From assembly GCA_029948255.1 (NCBI GenBank), contig JALIZF010001555.1:124001-188000 (forward strand): a DNA stretch of 64,000 bases, written 5' to 3'. The DNA is from Telmatactis stephensoni. Its lineage: Eukaryota; Cnidaria; Anthozoa; Actiniaria; Isophelliidae. Shown here one piece after another: positions 40,601-55,346 of this stretch. How positions within the stretch are numbered: position 1 is the first letter of the stretch; each line of letters opens with the position of its first letter. A program made the position numbers and the translations under genes. The notes beneath the pieces were generated by a model, which saw nothing but the letters and a program-made list of their open reading frames with translations, did not search any database and was not told the DNA's origin.

Positions 40601-43600
40601 GTTAAGCGCCTTCCGACAGAAAGAAAAAAACCCACTCAAATCGGACCCGAACCCACGCCCCCTGGAGTAGATGTCCGTAGGTCTACCAGCCTGAGCTATC
40701 AAGTCAGCTGGAAAGATCATGGGTATAACAGTATAGTGGTATGACAGATTTTACCTGGCATTTTACAGTGTGGTCTTCCTCTTGCTCTCGTGCCTGGTAT
40801 TTCAGTTCCACGATGGTTAACACACCAACAAACACCTTTGTAGCACTGTATCTCATCATAACCACCATCTTCTTTACATTGTGGAATGTAAACCATTTTT
40901 CCTGCTTGAATAAGCTTCTTTAAAGCTCTCACTCTTTCAAGTCTACATTGGGTTTGGAGTGGATCTGAGAAAAAGCCATGAAAACACATCAATTTCTATA
41001 TTTCGTTTTCCAGCGTAAACATAACCACAGTTGGCATACATCGTCATGGCTCTATCAAGAAATCCCCAACCAGTAAAAAATGGAGTTTGCTGAACAAGCT
41101 TTCTACATCAATACACATCGACATGGTACTTCATTTTCGTTTTCGTTCACTTATAAGTACGATTTCCCCCCCGAAAATTTGATCCCAATATATAGATAAT
41201 CCAGTGGACAAATTTTAACTATATCCGCCATATTGTTTCTCGTCCACAGCGACATTCACTTGGTAGAACTTAAACATTTAACTATGCAACTGTGATCAAA
41301 TGACTGGTACGATACCTCTGTTAGTGCAATTTGGAGTTCCTGTAGTTTCCGTCCCAGCAAGTGTATTGCCATTCTCATCAACACACCAACACTTTCGTTG
41401 TCTGCCATAACTACATTGGATTTCCTTGTAGCTTCCATCTTGCAAGCACACAGGGTAAAAACTACTGCGTGTTGGCAATGCCGTTACAAAGGCCAATTCC
41501 AGATAACACGTACTTATAATTCCTGAAGAAAGAAACACTTGCTTATTAACAACAATGTAACACATCGATTTGACTCTGAGTTGTGTTGGTTCAATAATAT
41601 ACAAAGTGCGCGCCTGTCTCGACACCGGGGCAAAAGGTACCACAGCCTGCGCGACTCATATGAAAAGATCCCGAAGAAAACATTCGGCGAGTACTTTGCT
41701 GGCGAAAACTAAGCCATTGAAGACAAAATAAGTCCCCAAAAATCAGCTTGAAGAGATTGCAGTATATTCTGTCGCCTGCCTTTTGCACCAAGTACTTTCC
41801 TGTTTGCACCAATACCCAAAATAAGCTCAAGAGATATGATATTCAAAACGCCGTTGATAAAAATTTAAAAAATATTGCTTGGGGTTCCTGTGGTCAAGAC
41901 GAGGACGCCCGCGAAAACTCGTACATGTGCAATCGTTTTTGCTGCGGTGTCGCTTGTCTATGTATAAACACGCTGGGGGACTGTTCTAGAGCACGAGAAA
42001 AGCTAGCCTAGGAATAAATCAACCTTGCTTGTCCTAAAGCAGAAACAAGCTCAAAACGTGTATATACGCACTGCAAGCATTACCAACCTGGTGAAACGCA
42101 AGAGACTTTATCCCTTCTTCTAGTGTTTGGTATCTCCCTACCAACACCGTCCACGCACCAACAATATCCAGTCGACTGCAGACACTGGTGTGGTAAATAT
42201 GCACCTTGGTCGGTACACATCGGGACAAAGCGACCAGGGAATGCCACACCAAGGAATCCAAGGATATAACGAACGTTCTATTTGACATGGCGTCTTTCCA
42301 GCTAAACAAAAATAAAAAATAAATATATTTATTTGGCTAATTTATGGGGGTGCTACAGATTAGGTACGCAAGATCCCATCATATCACAGCTATCATTACT
42401 CAGTTAGTACACTAAGAAATGAAAAAAGAGGGAGGAATCCAAGTGCATGGTGGAGAACCCTCCTAACAAGGAATATATATAATTGTTCTTACCATACATA
42501 GCACAAACTGGTCGTCCCTTGGTTCTTGTTCCTGGTAATTCATGACCATGTTTCATCCACACACCAACAAAAGCCTGTTGAACTATGACACTGTACCAAC
42601 TGATAGTCACCATTTGGTTGACATTTAGGAACGAACTGACCAGGTGTAGCGATACCTGTCCATCCAATAGCAATTTGTCGCTCCTTTTGACAGGTTGTCA
42701 GTCCAGCTGAAAAAAACAAGATAGTTAAAATGGTGGAAAATACAGCAGGTGCAATGACGATATTCGCAATCATATGTTCTTCGTGATACACTCTGACTAG
42801 CTAAGACATCTGAATTCACTAAATAATACACCTATGATCTTCATCATTTTCAGCATTCGAATACAGGCCCGCTGTCCACAAATGCTATTGCTACTTTTTC
42901 ATAAGGCTTTTGTGGTGGCCGTTCCTTATTCAAATAATTCAATTCGACGACCTTGAAAGTTTTACCAAGTTATTACCTTGTCCATTGCATCGAGGTATAC
43001 TCTTCACTCTTGTTCGAGATATTTCATTACCAAAATTGTCGACACACCAGCAATAGGGCGAACCTTCCATACATTGTAATCGACGGTAATTTCCATTTTT
43101 ATCACACATTGGTACGAATCCTTGAACACTTTGAGATTCGCTTTGTTTTGCTTGACACATTGTTTGTAACCCTGAAAGAGCATTGACGTTTGTATATGAC
43201 ATTCAATTTATTATTAAAATGGTCAGAGAAAAACGGTGAAGAAGGAAAAAAAGAAGGAAAGAGGATGAAGAAAGGAAGAAACGAACGAACGAAGCAAAGG
43301 AAGGAAGAGAGGGAAGGAAGGCAGGAAGGGAGGGAGGGAAGGCAGGAAGGCAGGAAGGCAGGAAGGCAGGAAGGCAGGAAGGCAGGAAGGCAGGAAGGCA
43401 GGAAGGCAGGAAGGCAGGAAGGCAGGAAGGCAGGAAGGCAGGAAGGCAGGAAGGCAGGAAGGCAGGAAGGCAGGAAGGCAGGAAGGCAGGAAGGCAGGAA
43501 GGCAGGAAGGCAGGAAGGCAGGAAGGCAGGAAGGCAGGAAGGCAGGAAGGCAGGAAGGCAGGAAGGCAGGAAGGCAGGAAGGCAGGAAGGCAGGCAGGAA

Positions 43601-46600
43601 GGCAGGAAGGCAGGAAGGCAGGAAGGCAGGAAGGCAGGAAGGCAGGAAGGCAGGAAGGCAGGAAGGCAGGAAGGCAGGAAGGAAGGAAGGAAGGAAGGAA
43701 GGAAGGAAGGAAGGAAGGAAGGAAGGAAGGAAAACGAGGAAACGGCAAAAATACAAACAAACAAACAAACAAAACAAGATTATGTGATTGACAATGAAAC
43801 GAACGGTATGTAAAAAACTTCACCTTGGTAAACTGGTAAAGAGCAGTCGATTTTCTCTGTGGTTCTTGTACGATGTAATTCATTTCCATAAATATCCACA
43901 CACCAACAATAACCACCAAAACATTGCCGTCTGACATAACTTCCATCGTCATTACACGCAGGCACAAACTTGTCTGTCCAGGGGAGGAACGTGAATCTTT
44001 CGTATTGACAACGAGATAGCAATGACGCTGCAACAACAAATTATGTGCTATTTTATTTAAACATATATTGTATCGCAATTTCCAGGACACATTAATCTTT
44101 TCCTGATGACAGAAAGGATAACTCCTCCGTTTCCAAAGATGAAATACCTTTAATTAATTATCAAATTACAGTATACCATATCCGGCGATTTTCTAATGCT
44201 CTGTCCTCTATCCCAAAAAGCGAGTAAATATTGCACAAGCTCACATGTAAAGCCATTAGCAAATAATAATTACCATTAATATCACAAGTAGTCCTCTGTC
44301 GAGATTGTGTTCTTGGTATTTCGTTTCCATGTTCATCGACACACCAGCAGTACCCTGATGTCTTGTCACACTGTAGTCCTTTATAAGAACCTTCTTGTTC
44401 GCATTGAGATTCAAAGCGACCTGGGATACCATTACCATTGGATGACATCGATAGAAATCGATCTCGCTGGCAGGCAGTAGTTCCAGCTGTAAATAGTTTA
44501 AAAGGAATAAAACATAAGAACACTAAGAAGATTAGAATGATAGGACATGTGGACGAAACATTAAAAGATCTTGTTACACAAATCTAGGTGAAAACAATTT
44601 TTATGGAAAATCACTCGTTTTCTTTATTTGGAAGCCACATTTCGTATAAGACTATAGGGAAAAGATGTTTATTTTTTGGATCTGCATCTGCTAAGAGAGG
44701 ACAAAAAATGTTTGTATTTGAAATTCTCCAAAGACATCATAAATTGACAACTTTCTGATTATTACAACAATTGAAGGGTTACCCATGGAAAACGGCCTAA
44801 GTGACTATGTGATGATTGTCCAACCATTGTCTATATATGGACGTAGAAAAGGTCAATTGATATGAATTTTTTACCAGTCAAAATATTGTTCAAAAAGTCA
44901 CTTAGGTCATTTTCATGAACATTCCTTCAATTTTCATGATCAGAAGAACAATCGGTCTTTCAATACACTATTTTTAAAGCTTTCAAAAAGTCGTGAATTG
45001 CATTTATGCAGTTAATTAGCTGCTTCCCAGAAGCCTCTGCGTTCTCATAACCATACTGAGGTGCATCACAAAACTTACCAAAAAGGCCACAACTTCTGGG
45101 GTATCCCCTTGACCTTAGTCCTTGGCAATTCTTGTCCATATCTATCAACACACCAGCAGTATCCAGAAGGATCACATTGTATAGGCATATAACCACCATA
45201 TGAATCACATCTTGGAGCATATCGACCAAAATAATAGTTTACTCTTTGTTGACCTTCTTCTAATGACTTTTTACATTCAGTCACGTTTTCAGCTGTAAAA
45301 TGGGGTAAAAAAGGTTTAGACTGTCTGTTGATCGTATCATACCTGTTAGTACAGTAAGTATCCAATTAATAATTAGGGAACCTAGATGGATCCTGGCAGA
45401 ACTCCCATTTTTGCACAATAAGCCATTTTAGAGCTATCTTTCCTTTTTTAACCAAGCCCAAATCTAGAGGCACATGAGTTTCTAGTAATTCACTCCAGAT
45501 TAGCACTTACCTTTTTCTTCTTTTTTTAGAATAAGAAACATTTTGAGAACTGAAACAAGGTGAAAATCACAACGCCTTACCTAATGCACCACAGTTTGGA
45601 GATTGTCCACGTATTCTTGTCCCCCATAACTCATTTCCTCTACTGTCCACACACCAGCAGTAGCCACTGTTGTCGTTACATTGGATTGGTTTATATCGAC
45701 CATCAATCTCACAAGCCGGTGAAAACATACCATATATGGAATCAAGCTGTTCAGACCATATGAGAGCTCTGAGCTGATCCATGAGACACATGCTTGGTAG
45801 AACTGAAAAAGGACACGCATCAAAAATTATATTTTATTTCTTTCGAGAAACGAGGCTCGGCTCCCTTTTGCGACGACCCCCATAAATAACATGTTATAGA
45901 ACCCCACTAAACTTAAATTCTGTATAAAGGCTTTGCATGTCATGATATGCAGTGGCTGTGATGGGAGGCAGGAAGGTAAGAATTGATACATTCCCAGCAA
46001 GGATTAACTTGATTAAAACGACGTTACTGTTCCTTGTCCCATCCAACAAGGCGATCATGTCCCACGATCGTGCAAAGTCTCTGTGGACATTTTCTCAAAG
46101 TCATGTTCAAATGGCGTCTTGTTATTTTGTTTTCCAAAGTTGATCACTCGCTAACGGGATATGGATTCGACTGTTGTTCTTACCTGAAAATTTCGAGCAC
46201 TGAGGAACGCCTTTTACTCTGCTGCCAGGCAATTCGTGACCCCATCTATTGACACACCAGCAGTAGCCAGATGGATTATGACATTGGACAGTTTCATATA
46301 GTCCATCAATCTGGCACTCAGGAATGAAGGCGTTAGGTATGTAGATACCAGTCCATCCAAGAGCACGGTAACGCTCACGACGACAGAGTGAGAAAACTAA
46401 AAATGAAACGTTATTTTGACACTGGCAGCCCAAGCATTATCGTGTGTACAGTAAATACAGTACATATATGGGTTAAAAAATCGTAACATTTGTTCGCAAT
46501 AAACTTGAACTAACATTTGTGTGTATGTGTAGTTGTTCTTGAAAACTAGTAGAAGATCATTTCTAGTTGTTTTTTAGCTGTTGTAAGCTAGAAATGATAC

Positions 46601-49600
46601 TATCAAGAACAACTTAGTTAGCTAGTTCAAGTTTATTGCAAACAAATTTTACGCTTTTTGACCAATACATCTACTGTAAGTTTACTGTACACAAGATAAT
46701 TGTTTGAGCCGCCTGTAGTTTTGAAGGATATTGTAAGCATTTATATATTTATTAACAAATCCTGCAGACGACTTGAATAAAAAAGGAAAACTGTACGGGA
46801 CAATTCCAGGTAGGTGTGCACTCTGAGGAGTTATACCCAATGCAGTTTATCGTTAATTTTAATGGATAATGGTCTTCAAAGAGAGCACGATGCATATCCT
46901 CAGAAATGCCAGTTAAACAAGTAAACAGTGACTAAAGCTAAGGGTATTTGCATAATTCAGGTTTAACAGTACCTTCTTCGTTGCAGTCCACTGGTCTCCC
47001 ACGTTGACGGGTGCCACTCCTTTCTCTACCACTGCCGTCAACACACCAACACTGTCCAAGACCCCTGTCACATTGTATTTCATCATAGGAACCATCACGG
47101 TGACATTTTGGTACAAATTGTCCTGGCATTGGTACATCGTCTAGTCCCAGCACTATCTCTCTTTCCTTTTGACATTTGCTTAGACTGGCTGTTAAAGACA
47201 AATAAAATCTACATCTTTCTACAATGAAAACCGTCTGCTACCGTCCCTGATTCAAATAGAGTTTAAAAAGCAAGTGCGTGGTTATAAATCATCACAAAGG
47301 TCTGTGATATACGTTGTGTAAACTCATTATAAACTCTATCAAAGGAAGGACTGTTTCTTTTTTTAAGCCCTGTGCAAAAGATCCCACTAACACCCAACCA
47401 ACAACATGAGCCACAACGATATTGGCAGTCACCACCAAGTGTATCAATAGATGATACATCCATTGACATAAAATCTATTTGATACACTTGATGTTGCATA
47501 CACCAAGTACTTACTCCAACACTGCATGCTGATAACAGAAAATCAATGATGTACTTTGTTGTCCTTAAGGATGTTCAAACGAATCCAATATAGTAAAGCG
47601 ATAATCGTTTGGGAGTTGATGACCCAATGTTGTTGAGTGTTTGCTCAGGCCTTTACTGAACTCACCTGCCGCGAAACAAAGTGGTCGTCCCTTTCTCCTG
47701 GTACCCAGGACTTCTATACCATCAACGTCAACACACCAGCAGTAACCGCTGTTCTGACACTGCACATCATCATAGCTACCATCAGATTTACATCGTGGTA
47801 CAAAGCGCTCTTTCACTGGTTTGTCTACAAATCCTTGCGCACGACGGCGTTCTCTTTGGCATGCGGTAAACCCATCTGTTAAGAAGAGGCGTCAGTGGTA
47901 GGTAGTTCACTTCCTACATCCTTATTTTTCATCGAAAAACTTTGAAGTATAGTCTTCTGCATTTGAGGTATGGATTTTGAACCAATAATGGATGCTTACA
48001 ACATTTCTTGATATCTCTAATCTGGTTACCTAAGATTACTCTCCCTCCCTCCCTCCCTCCCTCCCTCCCTCCCTCCCTCCCTCCCTCCCTCCCTCCCTCC
48101 CTCCCGCTCCGAACCCCCCCCCCCTCTCTCTCTCTCTGACAACTGAACTATGTTGCAAAATACCAACGTTTCCTTACCTGCTGGCTCACAAACTATGACG
48201 CGATCTTTCACACGTGATCCGCGTACTTCGTTTCCAAGGTGATCGACACACCAGCATTCTCCAAGAGACTTATCACACTGTTCAGGTCGATATCCACCAG
48301 TTGAAGAGCATTCAGGAATGTATGAGTTTTTACCGCGTGATTTTGCTTGCAGCAATTCAGCTCGTTGTTTCCGACATTTGGTGAATTTTCCTATTTAATT
48401 TAGAGAGAAAAACTCAGCACAAGGATGTTTAGGTACCAACAGAGTAGAAAGCAATAAGATTACTCAATGAAGTTCATAATGATGGCTCGATCTTACCCAA
48501 TTCGAGTCAATAAAGAGGAATTCTTCAAGAATTGGAAGGAGATGAAATGATGATCTCCCAAACAAAGGAGAATAGTTTTGTCTATATACCTCCCAAGGAG
48601 TACATTAAGGACTTTAATAGGTTGCACAGGAATTGAAACTCTGACCCATATGATGTGGTCCGCTTGCAAAGGAAACTGTTTAAGCGAGGGCGTAGTATCT
48701 ACTTACCAGATATCTAATAACGCTAAAAACTTTGTGACAAAAGCTGATGTAATGAGGGACGACAGCCGTAATCGGAAGAACTTACATAGCACTCGTTTGA
48801 TGTAAAATATTCATAAAAATATGATGAATAACACAAATATATCGATAGAACGGCAATTCTTGGGTTGCATGTGACGTCAACTCAGCCATCTTGGATGAAC
48901 TTCAACAAAAGATTTCTCTGATTAGCGTCTCTTGTTTGTTCATCCAACATGGCTACCGCTCTATTGTCTTCTGAATTCCTAAAGGAATGGATGAAACCAT
49001 GTTCGTGCCATGTTCGTGGCGGCTAAGGCTATTTTTAGTAACTTCGCCATCGCGCGCGCAAGTCCCTCCACCAATAGAATTTGATTTTTGACGTGCGCGC
49101 GGACGGGACCGTTTGAATTCTATTGTCTAAGAGCCTTGCGCGCGCGATGGCGAAGTTACTAAAAATAGCCTTAGCCGCCACGAACATGGCACAGACATCA
49201 ATACTGAGCTTCGCTCTCTTAGTATTATGGTCTCTTGATGAAACCCAACAATAGAATGCAATAGACTTTATGTTCATCAACTGAGTGCTATGTAAGGTTT
49301 TTCCAATCCTAATCAAGGCTCAGCTCAGTCTTCAGCCGTCAGGGTTTCGTGAGCCCGCGCTGGAGACTGAGCGTAAATCAAGGCTGACACCTCTTCAAAT
49401 GGAGAAATTGGAAATGATATGATTTTAAAAAGAATATGTCGTCATATATGCGTTTACAGAGGGTAGGATTCGAACTGTAATGAATCAGCCAAAGATTAAA
49501 CATACCATAGTTGTCGCAGTCTAACAGTCTGTTACTGTATGAATCTGCCAGTATATTGCCATGTTTATCAACACACCAACAATAACCAGTCCACACATTA

Positions 49601-51426
49601 CACTGCCTGCTCACAAAATTCCCACTTGAGTCACATTCTGGAACAAACACATTTCCAGGAAGACCATTGGACTGGCTCATGTCAATTATGCGAGTTCGCC
49701 ATTGATAACAAGCTGTGAAGTATGCTGTAGTGAAAATAAATAACAGATTACAAAATTATATTATTCAAGACCAAAATTACCAGGGATATTGCCATTTAAC
49801 TAATCCATCCGGTTGGAAATTCATTTGCTATTGGTGAAAAAAGAGCCGGAAACTTGACCTTCGACAAATGGTACACGCGTCTACCGGAAGAACCGAAAAG
49901 AGCGAGAAAAGTGGATAACCTCAACCGGAAGACTGACATTTTCGGAACTTTCCTATGTGAATGACGTCACATACCATTTGTTTTTCTAACAGGAATTTTG
50001 TTTTCGGTTATCCGATCCGGGTAAAAGATAAGCATCCCAGACTTCGCACTACCTTGAGCTATAGGCAACTGGTATAGCAAAATTCGTCTATGGAAATGTT
50101 TGTCCTTCATTTGACAACCAGAGATTGATTAGCTATTTAATCACAACTACTCGCAAAACGTTGGCACTTTAACCATCACTGTGTTGTTGGTTACCAAGTA
50201 TGATAACAAAGTATATTGTACATTCAGCAGTTTTCGTATGACTGTGAAAATGGCACGGTTATGGTGCGGCACAGTTGCACGGCGCCGTAAGCTTCACACT
50301 CATACGAAATCTACTCTAAAGATACAAATGAGCCTACCGGGTGTTTTATTGCAATCGGGTGTACCCGACACTTTTCTTGTAGCCGGTAATTCATAACCAA
50401 ACTCATCCACACACCAACATGTCCCTTTGTAACACTGGACCATGTCATACCGACCATCTGCACGACACTGTGGTACAAAGGCGCCATTTTGATTACGAGA
50501 CCAACCCAAAGCACGCTGTCGTTCCATTAAACATGGTGACCTAGAAACTACAAGTCGAGCAATTCTAACTTTAGTTTATTTAATTGTAATGTTGTTTAAA
50601 TTAAGCGACACTTTATAATCACCTGAACTTGGTATTGTTCGTTTTGGTTTCTGGTATGGATTTATTGTACTTTAGGGTTAATATGTATAAGACTTTTTAC
50701 AACGTCTTCTCTAAAACTAACTCTAAAGTAAGGTGCTTGACTTGCTTGGGAACACAATTTTTCATAATAGAGGCTTTGCACGGTCACGTGAGAGCGGCCA
50801 TGTTGAACGGAAAGGAATAGTAGAATAGTTTTACACCAGAAAGAATCTTATTGCTCAGGGGAAACAGATCCTTGTGTTTTGCCATTTAACGTAGCTGCTG
50901 TCACGTGGTGGTGCGAAGGCTCTATACTACTAACCATAAACTTAAACCCATGGTAATTGAAAGCCTATCTCTACAAAGTCTTACCTAATACTAGCCCTAA
51001 ACCTAACCCCAAGGTAATTGGAATCTTATTCCTACAAAGGTTTCCCTAACATTAATGCTGTATTCTATGATGTAGTGTGCGTGTAAGAATTCGTAGGGAC
51101 AAATTCCATTGCATATAGAAAGATCCTTTCATTTCTTTATTTCTATCAAACCGTTTTACCAACCTTGTCGTGAACACACAGGTCTTCCACGTAGTCTTGT
51201 ATTCACGATCTCATTACCATTACCATCAACACACCAACAGAAGCCAGTTACTTCATGACACTGAACACTCTCGTAGCCACCATCAGATGAGCATTCAGGC
51301 ACGAAGGCGTCTTGTCGGGCTTGTCCAGACCAGCCGAGTGTTAGCTGGCGTTCACGTTGACACTTTGTAAGACCAACTAAAATGACAAGACGGAAGATGG
51401 TTGAGTTCATTTTAGGGGGTGGGAAG

Positions 51427-51459
<33 letters not shown>

Positions 51460-54400
51460 ATGGTTCTATTATTATTTTAAAGAACTGAGTATCCGTTCGA
51501 AAATGTTGTTGGATTGCATGTGACGTCACGGCAGCCATCATGGATTAACTTCAAGAAAATATTTCTCATTCACGTCGCTTATTCACTCATCCAACATGGC
51601 TATCGGTCCTTTGTCTTTTGATTCTCAAGGGAATGGCCGAAACCAGGCAATTGGTAGGTGCAACAATAAGGGATGAGGTAGAAAATGAAAACTTTTTTAA
51701 AATAAATTGCCCAGGAGAACCGGAAAAGAAGGCGTCATATAAGAGAGAATGTTGCTTAACAGTACTAGTCAGAAATTCCAACATAAACCATTTGCCCTTT
51801 CGACGGGATTTTGTGTCGAAATTCCTCGATTTTTCACATTTACTTAATTAGAATTTTTGTTTGTTTGTCCTCGTTTGGCTCTCTTCAATTTTTTCCATAA
51901 AAAGTAGTTGTCAAAAATTGCTCTTACCAGAAACTTTTTCACAGTCGATGTTTCCAGAAGATCTTGTCCTTGGGATCTCTCTTCCTTGTCTATCGACACA
52001 CCAACATTGCCTTGGTTCACCGTTACCTTCACTACACTGCATGGATGAAAAGCTGCCATCTTTGTCACATATGATGGCACTCTTACCATTTTGGCTGAGC
52101 TTTTTAGCTTGCTGGCAGCGTGTTGTTCCAACTGCATAACAAGAAATGATAAGAGTAAAGGTATTTTAAAAATTTTGTTATTCTAATCCAATCTTAAGAC
52201 ACTACCTATACTAGAGAACATTAATTAAAACCGCTGTTATACGGTGCAATTTTTTCTGACGTTGAAAATAAAGTTGCACAAACCATTGTAGGGGATTATA
52301 CCTTCCAAACCGAAAACATTCCTACAATCGTTTTCTCGCAGTAATTTTGCACGATGCACACGCCGCAATGGTTTGTGCAGCTTGTTTTGCAACGCCATTG
52401 CGAGACGAGTTCAGCCGAAAAATTGCATCGTGTAACTGCGCCTTTAAAGTCATGTGCATCTAATTGGTCCATTTCTCGAAAGTATTCAAGTGCGGAGCCT
52501 TGCAAATTGGTGGGTTGCATGTGACGACACGGCAGCAATCTTGGATGAACTTCAACAAAAGATTTTTCATTAGCATCGCTTGTTCGTTCATCCAATATGG
52601 CTACCGCTCCTTTGTGTTTTCATTCTCAGGGAAATGGTTGAAACCCAGCAATAGAGATGCTAGAGCGATAATATACATGACTGTATAAGACCGGCATTTG
52701 TATAGGAAATAATATGGTTACGAGTGCAATTTAGAATAAATTTGCACGAGTGAGTTTTCAAAGAGTTCAAAATTGCACGAGCCCGTAGGGCGAGTGCAAT
52801 TTGTGCTCTTTGAAAACTCACGAGTCAAATTTATTCTAAATTGCACGAGTAAACCATATTATTTCCTTTTAATAATATACATGCAAAAATTCAAGCAAAA
52901 TTTTCAGGTCTTCTGTAGCTTTTCAGTTGAAAAATCAGGTTAGCGCGCGCCCAGTGTTCGAAAGTGACCTGACGATGTCGTCACCAAGCGCGCGCACAAG
53001 GAAAAAATTCAAAACTTTTCACCCGAAACTTGGGCACTTTTTGACATTTTTCTTGCATATTTACGACAATTTTGGAATAAAATCCCGCTAAAAGTGTTTT
53101 ATAAATTGTTTCTTTGACGTTTTAGTGCATTTTGACTGTTTTCTGCCAAAAGAAATTTGCACTAAATTTCCTTTTTTTGGCACTAAATTTCCTTTTTTCT
53201 GCACTAAATTTCCTCGAAACAGCACTGCTCTTAGCCAATCAGCATCGAGAAATTTTTGCATGTATATTATTATAGCTTAAAGAATCTATAAAGTGTTTGT
53301 TGAGACTTCAAAAAGAATGCCCAAAATCTTTTTTCCGTAAAGAGTACCTCGTAGAGTACATGTAACTGGACCACTTTTTCTTGTGCCGTGAAGCTCGTTA
53401 CCCATGACATCGACACACCAGCATTGACTTGTAGATTCTTGGCACTGCACGGGTTCAAAACTACCATCCAAACGACATCTTGGCACAAACAGACCATATA
53501 TCAATCTTCCATTCCAACCAAGTCCCCTCATGCGATCTCGTTGACAAGCGGTCAAATTCTTGAGCAAGGCACATTGGGGTTTTCCATGGACTCTAGTCCC
53601 CTGTAGTTCATGACCATATTGATCGACACACCAGCAAAAATCATTAGCTTCATGACACTGTATTTGTTTGTATGATCCATCTGCATCGCATTCTGGAACG
53701 TAAAGTCTGGGGCTGGGTAGTTCCCATAGACCAAGCATTCTTTGACGGGCCTGGTGACAAGGAGCTTCGCTACGTTTGGTGAAACCATTACCATTTCCAA
53801 GGTGGCCAACTGGGGACAAAATGAGGAAAACATTACAAGGACATTAAAACTGAGAAGGGATAAATTATGAAATTATGTTATCCTAAATTTTCAACGAACT
53901 GGATATTTGCTTTTTCTCTCCATCATCGCTAACAACGCGACAATATTTTCAACCGTAATCTATTTACAGATGTTCATCTTGTCTCCATGTTACCCGTAAA
54001 CATGCAGTATGTCCTTTCAAAACCTAACGTCGACGATGTTGTCCATCAATAGTAAATTTACCTTTATTGTCGCAGTCCGGACGTCCAAACTCCCTCGTTC
54101 CAGGTTCTTCAACTCCATTATCGTCAACACACCAACAATAAGAAGATGACCAATCGCACTGTATTCTGTCATAAAAACCTCCATCAAGACATTGTGGTAT
54201 GAACGCTCCTGAGGGGGCCATGCCTGTTGGTCCAAGAACCATTAGGCGATGGACCTCGCAAAGAGAAAACGATGCTAAGTGAAGAAAAATTGTTGATATA
54301 TTAGAGTTCATTTTGGATTGAGTTGTTGAATCTGGATAGTTGAAAAATAAAAATAAAAATATAAGAAAGAGAAAACAAAAACAATTTATACACTACTTAC

Positions 54401-55313
54401 CAGATCCACTGCAGATCACATTTCCTCGAACAATTTCTGATGGCGCCCAATTGCCATTTACATTCGAGCACCAACAGTATCCGTACCGGAAGTCACACTG
54501 TAGTGAGCCAAAGCTCATAGATAATGAGCATGTAGGTAGAAATTCTTCAAAGGGATTTTGATTGGACTTCGTGGAGCAGTGGCCTTTAAAGGAGCCTATT
54601 TCATTGACAAAATAAAATGAAAAAGGTTATTGAAAAATGAAGGAAGGAAGGAAAGTAAGGAAAGTAAGAAGGAAGGAAGGAAGGGAGGGAGGGAGCGGGG
54701 GAGGGAGTGAGGGAGGGAGTTAGGGAAGACATTAAGGAGGGAACAATTCAAACGAACCAACGAAGAAAAATGACGGAAATGCCGTCAAAAAGAAACAACA
54801 GGCATATCAAAATCTTCCATATTAAGCATCTTCGTAACTGATATTTCAATAACCTCACTAAATTTTCATTACGTCATTAAACAATAAGTACATACCTCCA
54901 TCATGACCTGCACATTTAACAAACCCCTTTCTCCGTGTACTAGGTATTTCATCATTGGTAGAATTGACACACCAACACTCTTTAGATAAATGATCACATT
55001 GTACAGGCCAATAGGAACCATCACGATCACACCTTGGATTGACGTTAGTTGGTTTGGGTGTCTGGGAGATTGTATTGGAAAGCCGAGACTGACATGGCGT
55101 TAGCGGCTTTTCTAAAAGATTCAAAAAATAACATTCACTCTACTTTTTGCACACTAGAGAATATCTCTTATATTCATTCACTTATTCATCCATCATTCAC
55201 GAACTTGTTAATTTATTCATTCATTCATGCATGCATGCATGCATCTTTTCATTCGTTTCAGTTCTTGCTTGTCTGCCTGCCTGCTTGCTATCTTGTCTGC
55301 CTGCCTGCCTTCC

Positions 55314-55346
<33 letters not shown>

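Noticed and set aside
43203..44090. 295-codon ORF rich in FLPSCLPA and its counterparts in other frames
   Set aside because: Translation of the (GGCAGGAA)n minisatellite; no domain and open in all frames.
48578..48805. 75-codon plus-strand ORF ([10 protein letters not shown]...) as a possible transposon gene fragment
   Set aside because: No motif recognised, short, in an intron and with no second copy in the window.
51156..51410. Apparent signal peptide [13 protein letters not shown] before a Tg1 domain
   Set aside because: The hydrophobic stretch is the polypyrimidine tract of the intron acceptor (attttag at 51377) read as codons; similar false leaders precede T30 and several Kazal exons.
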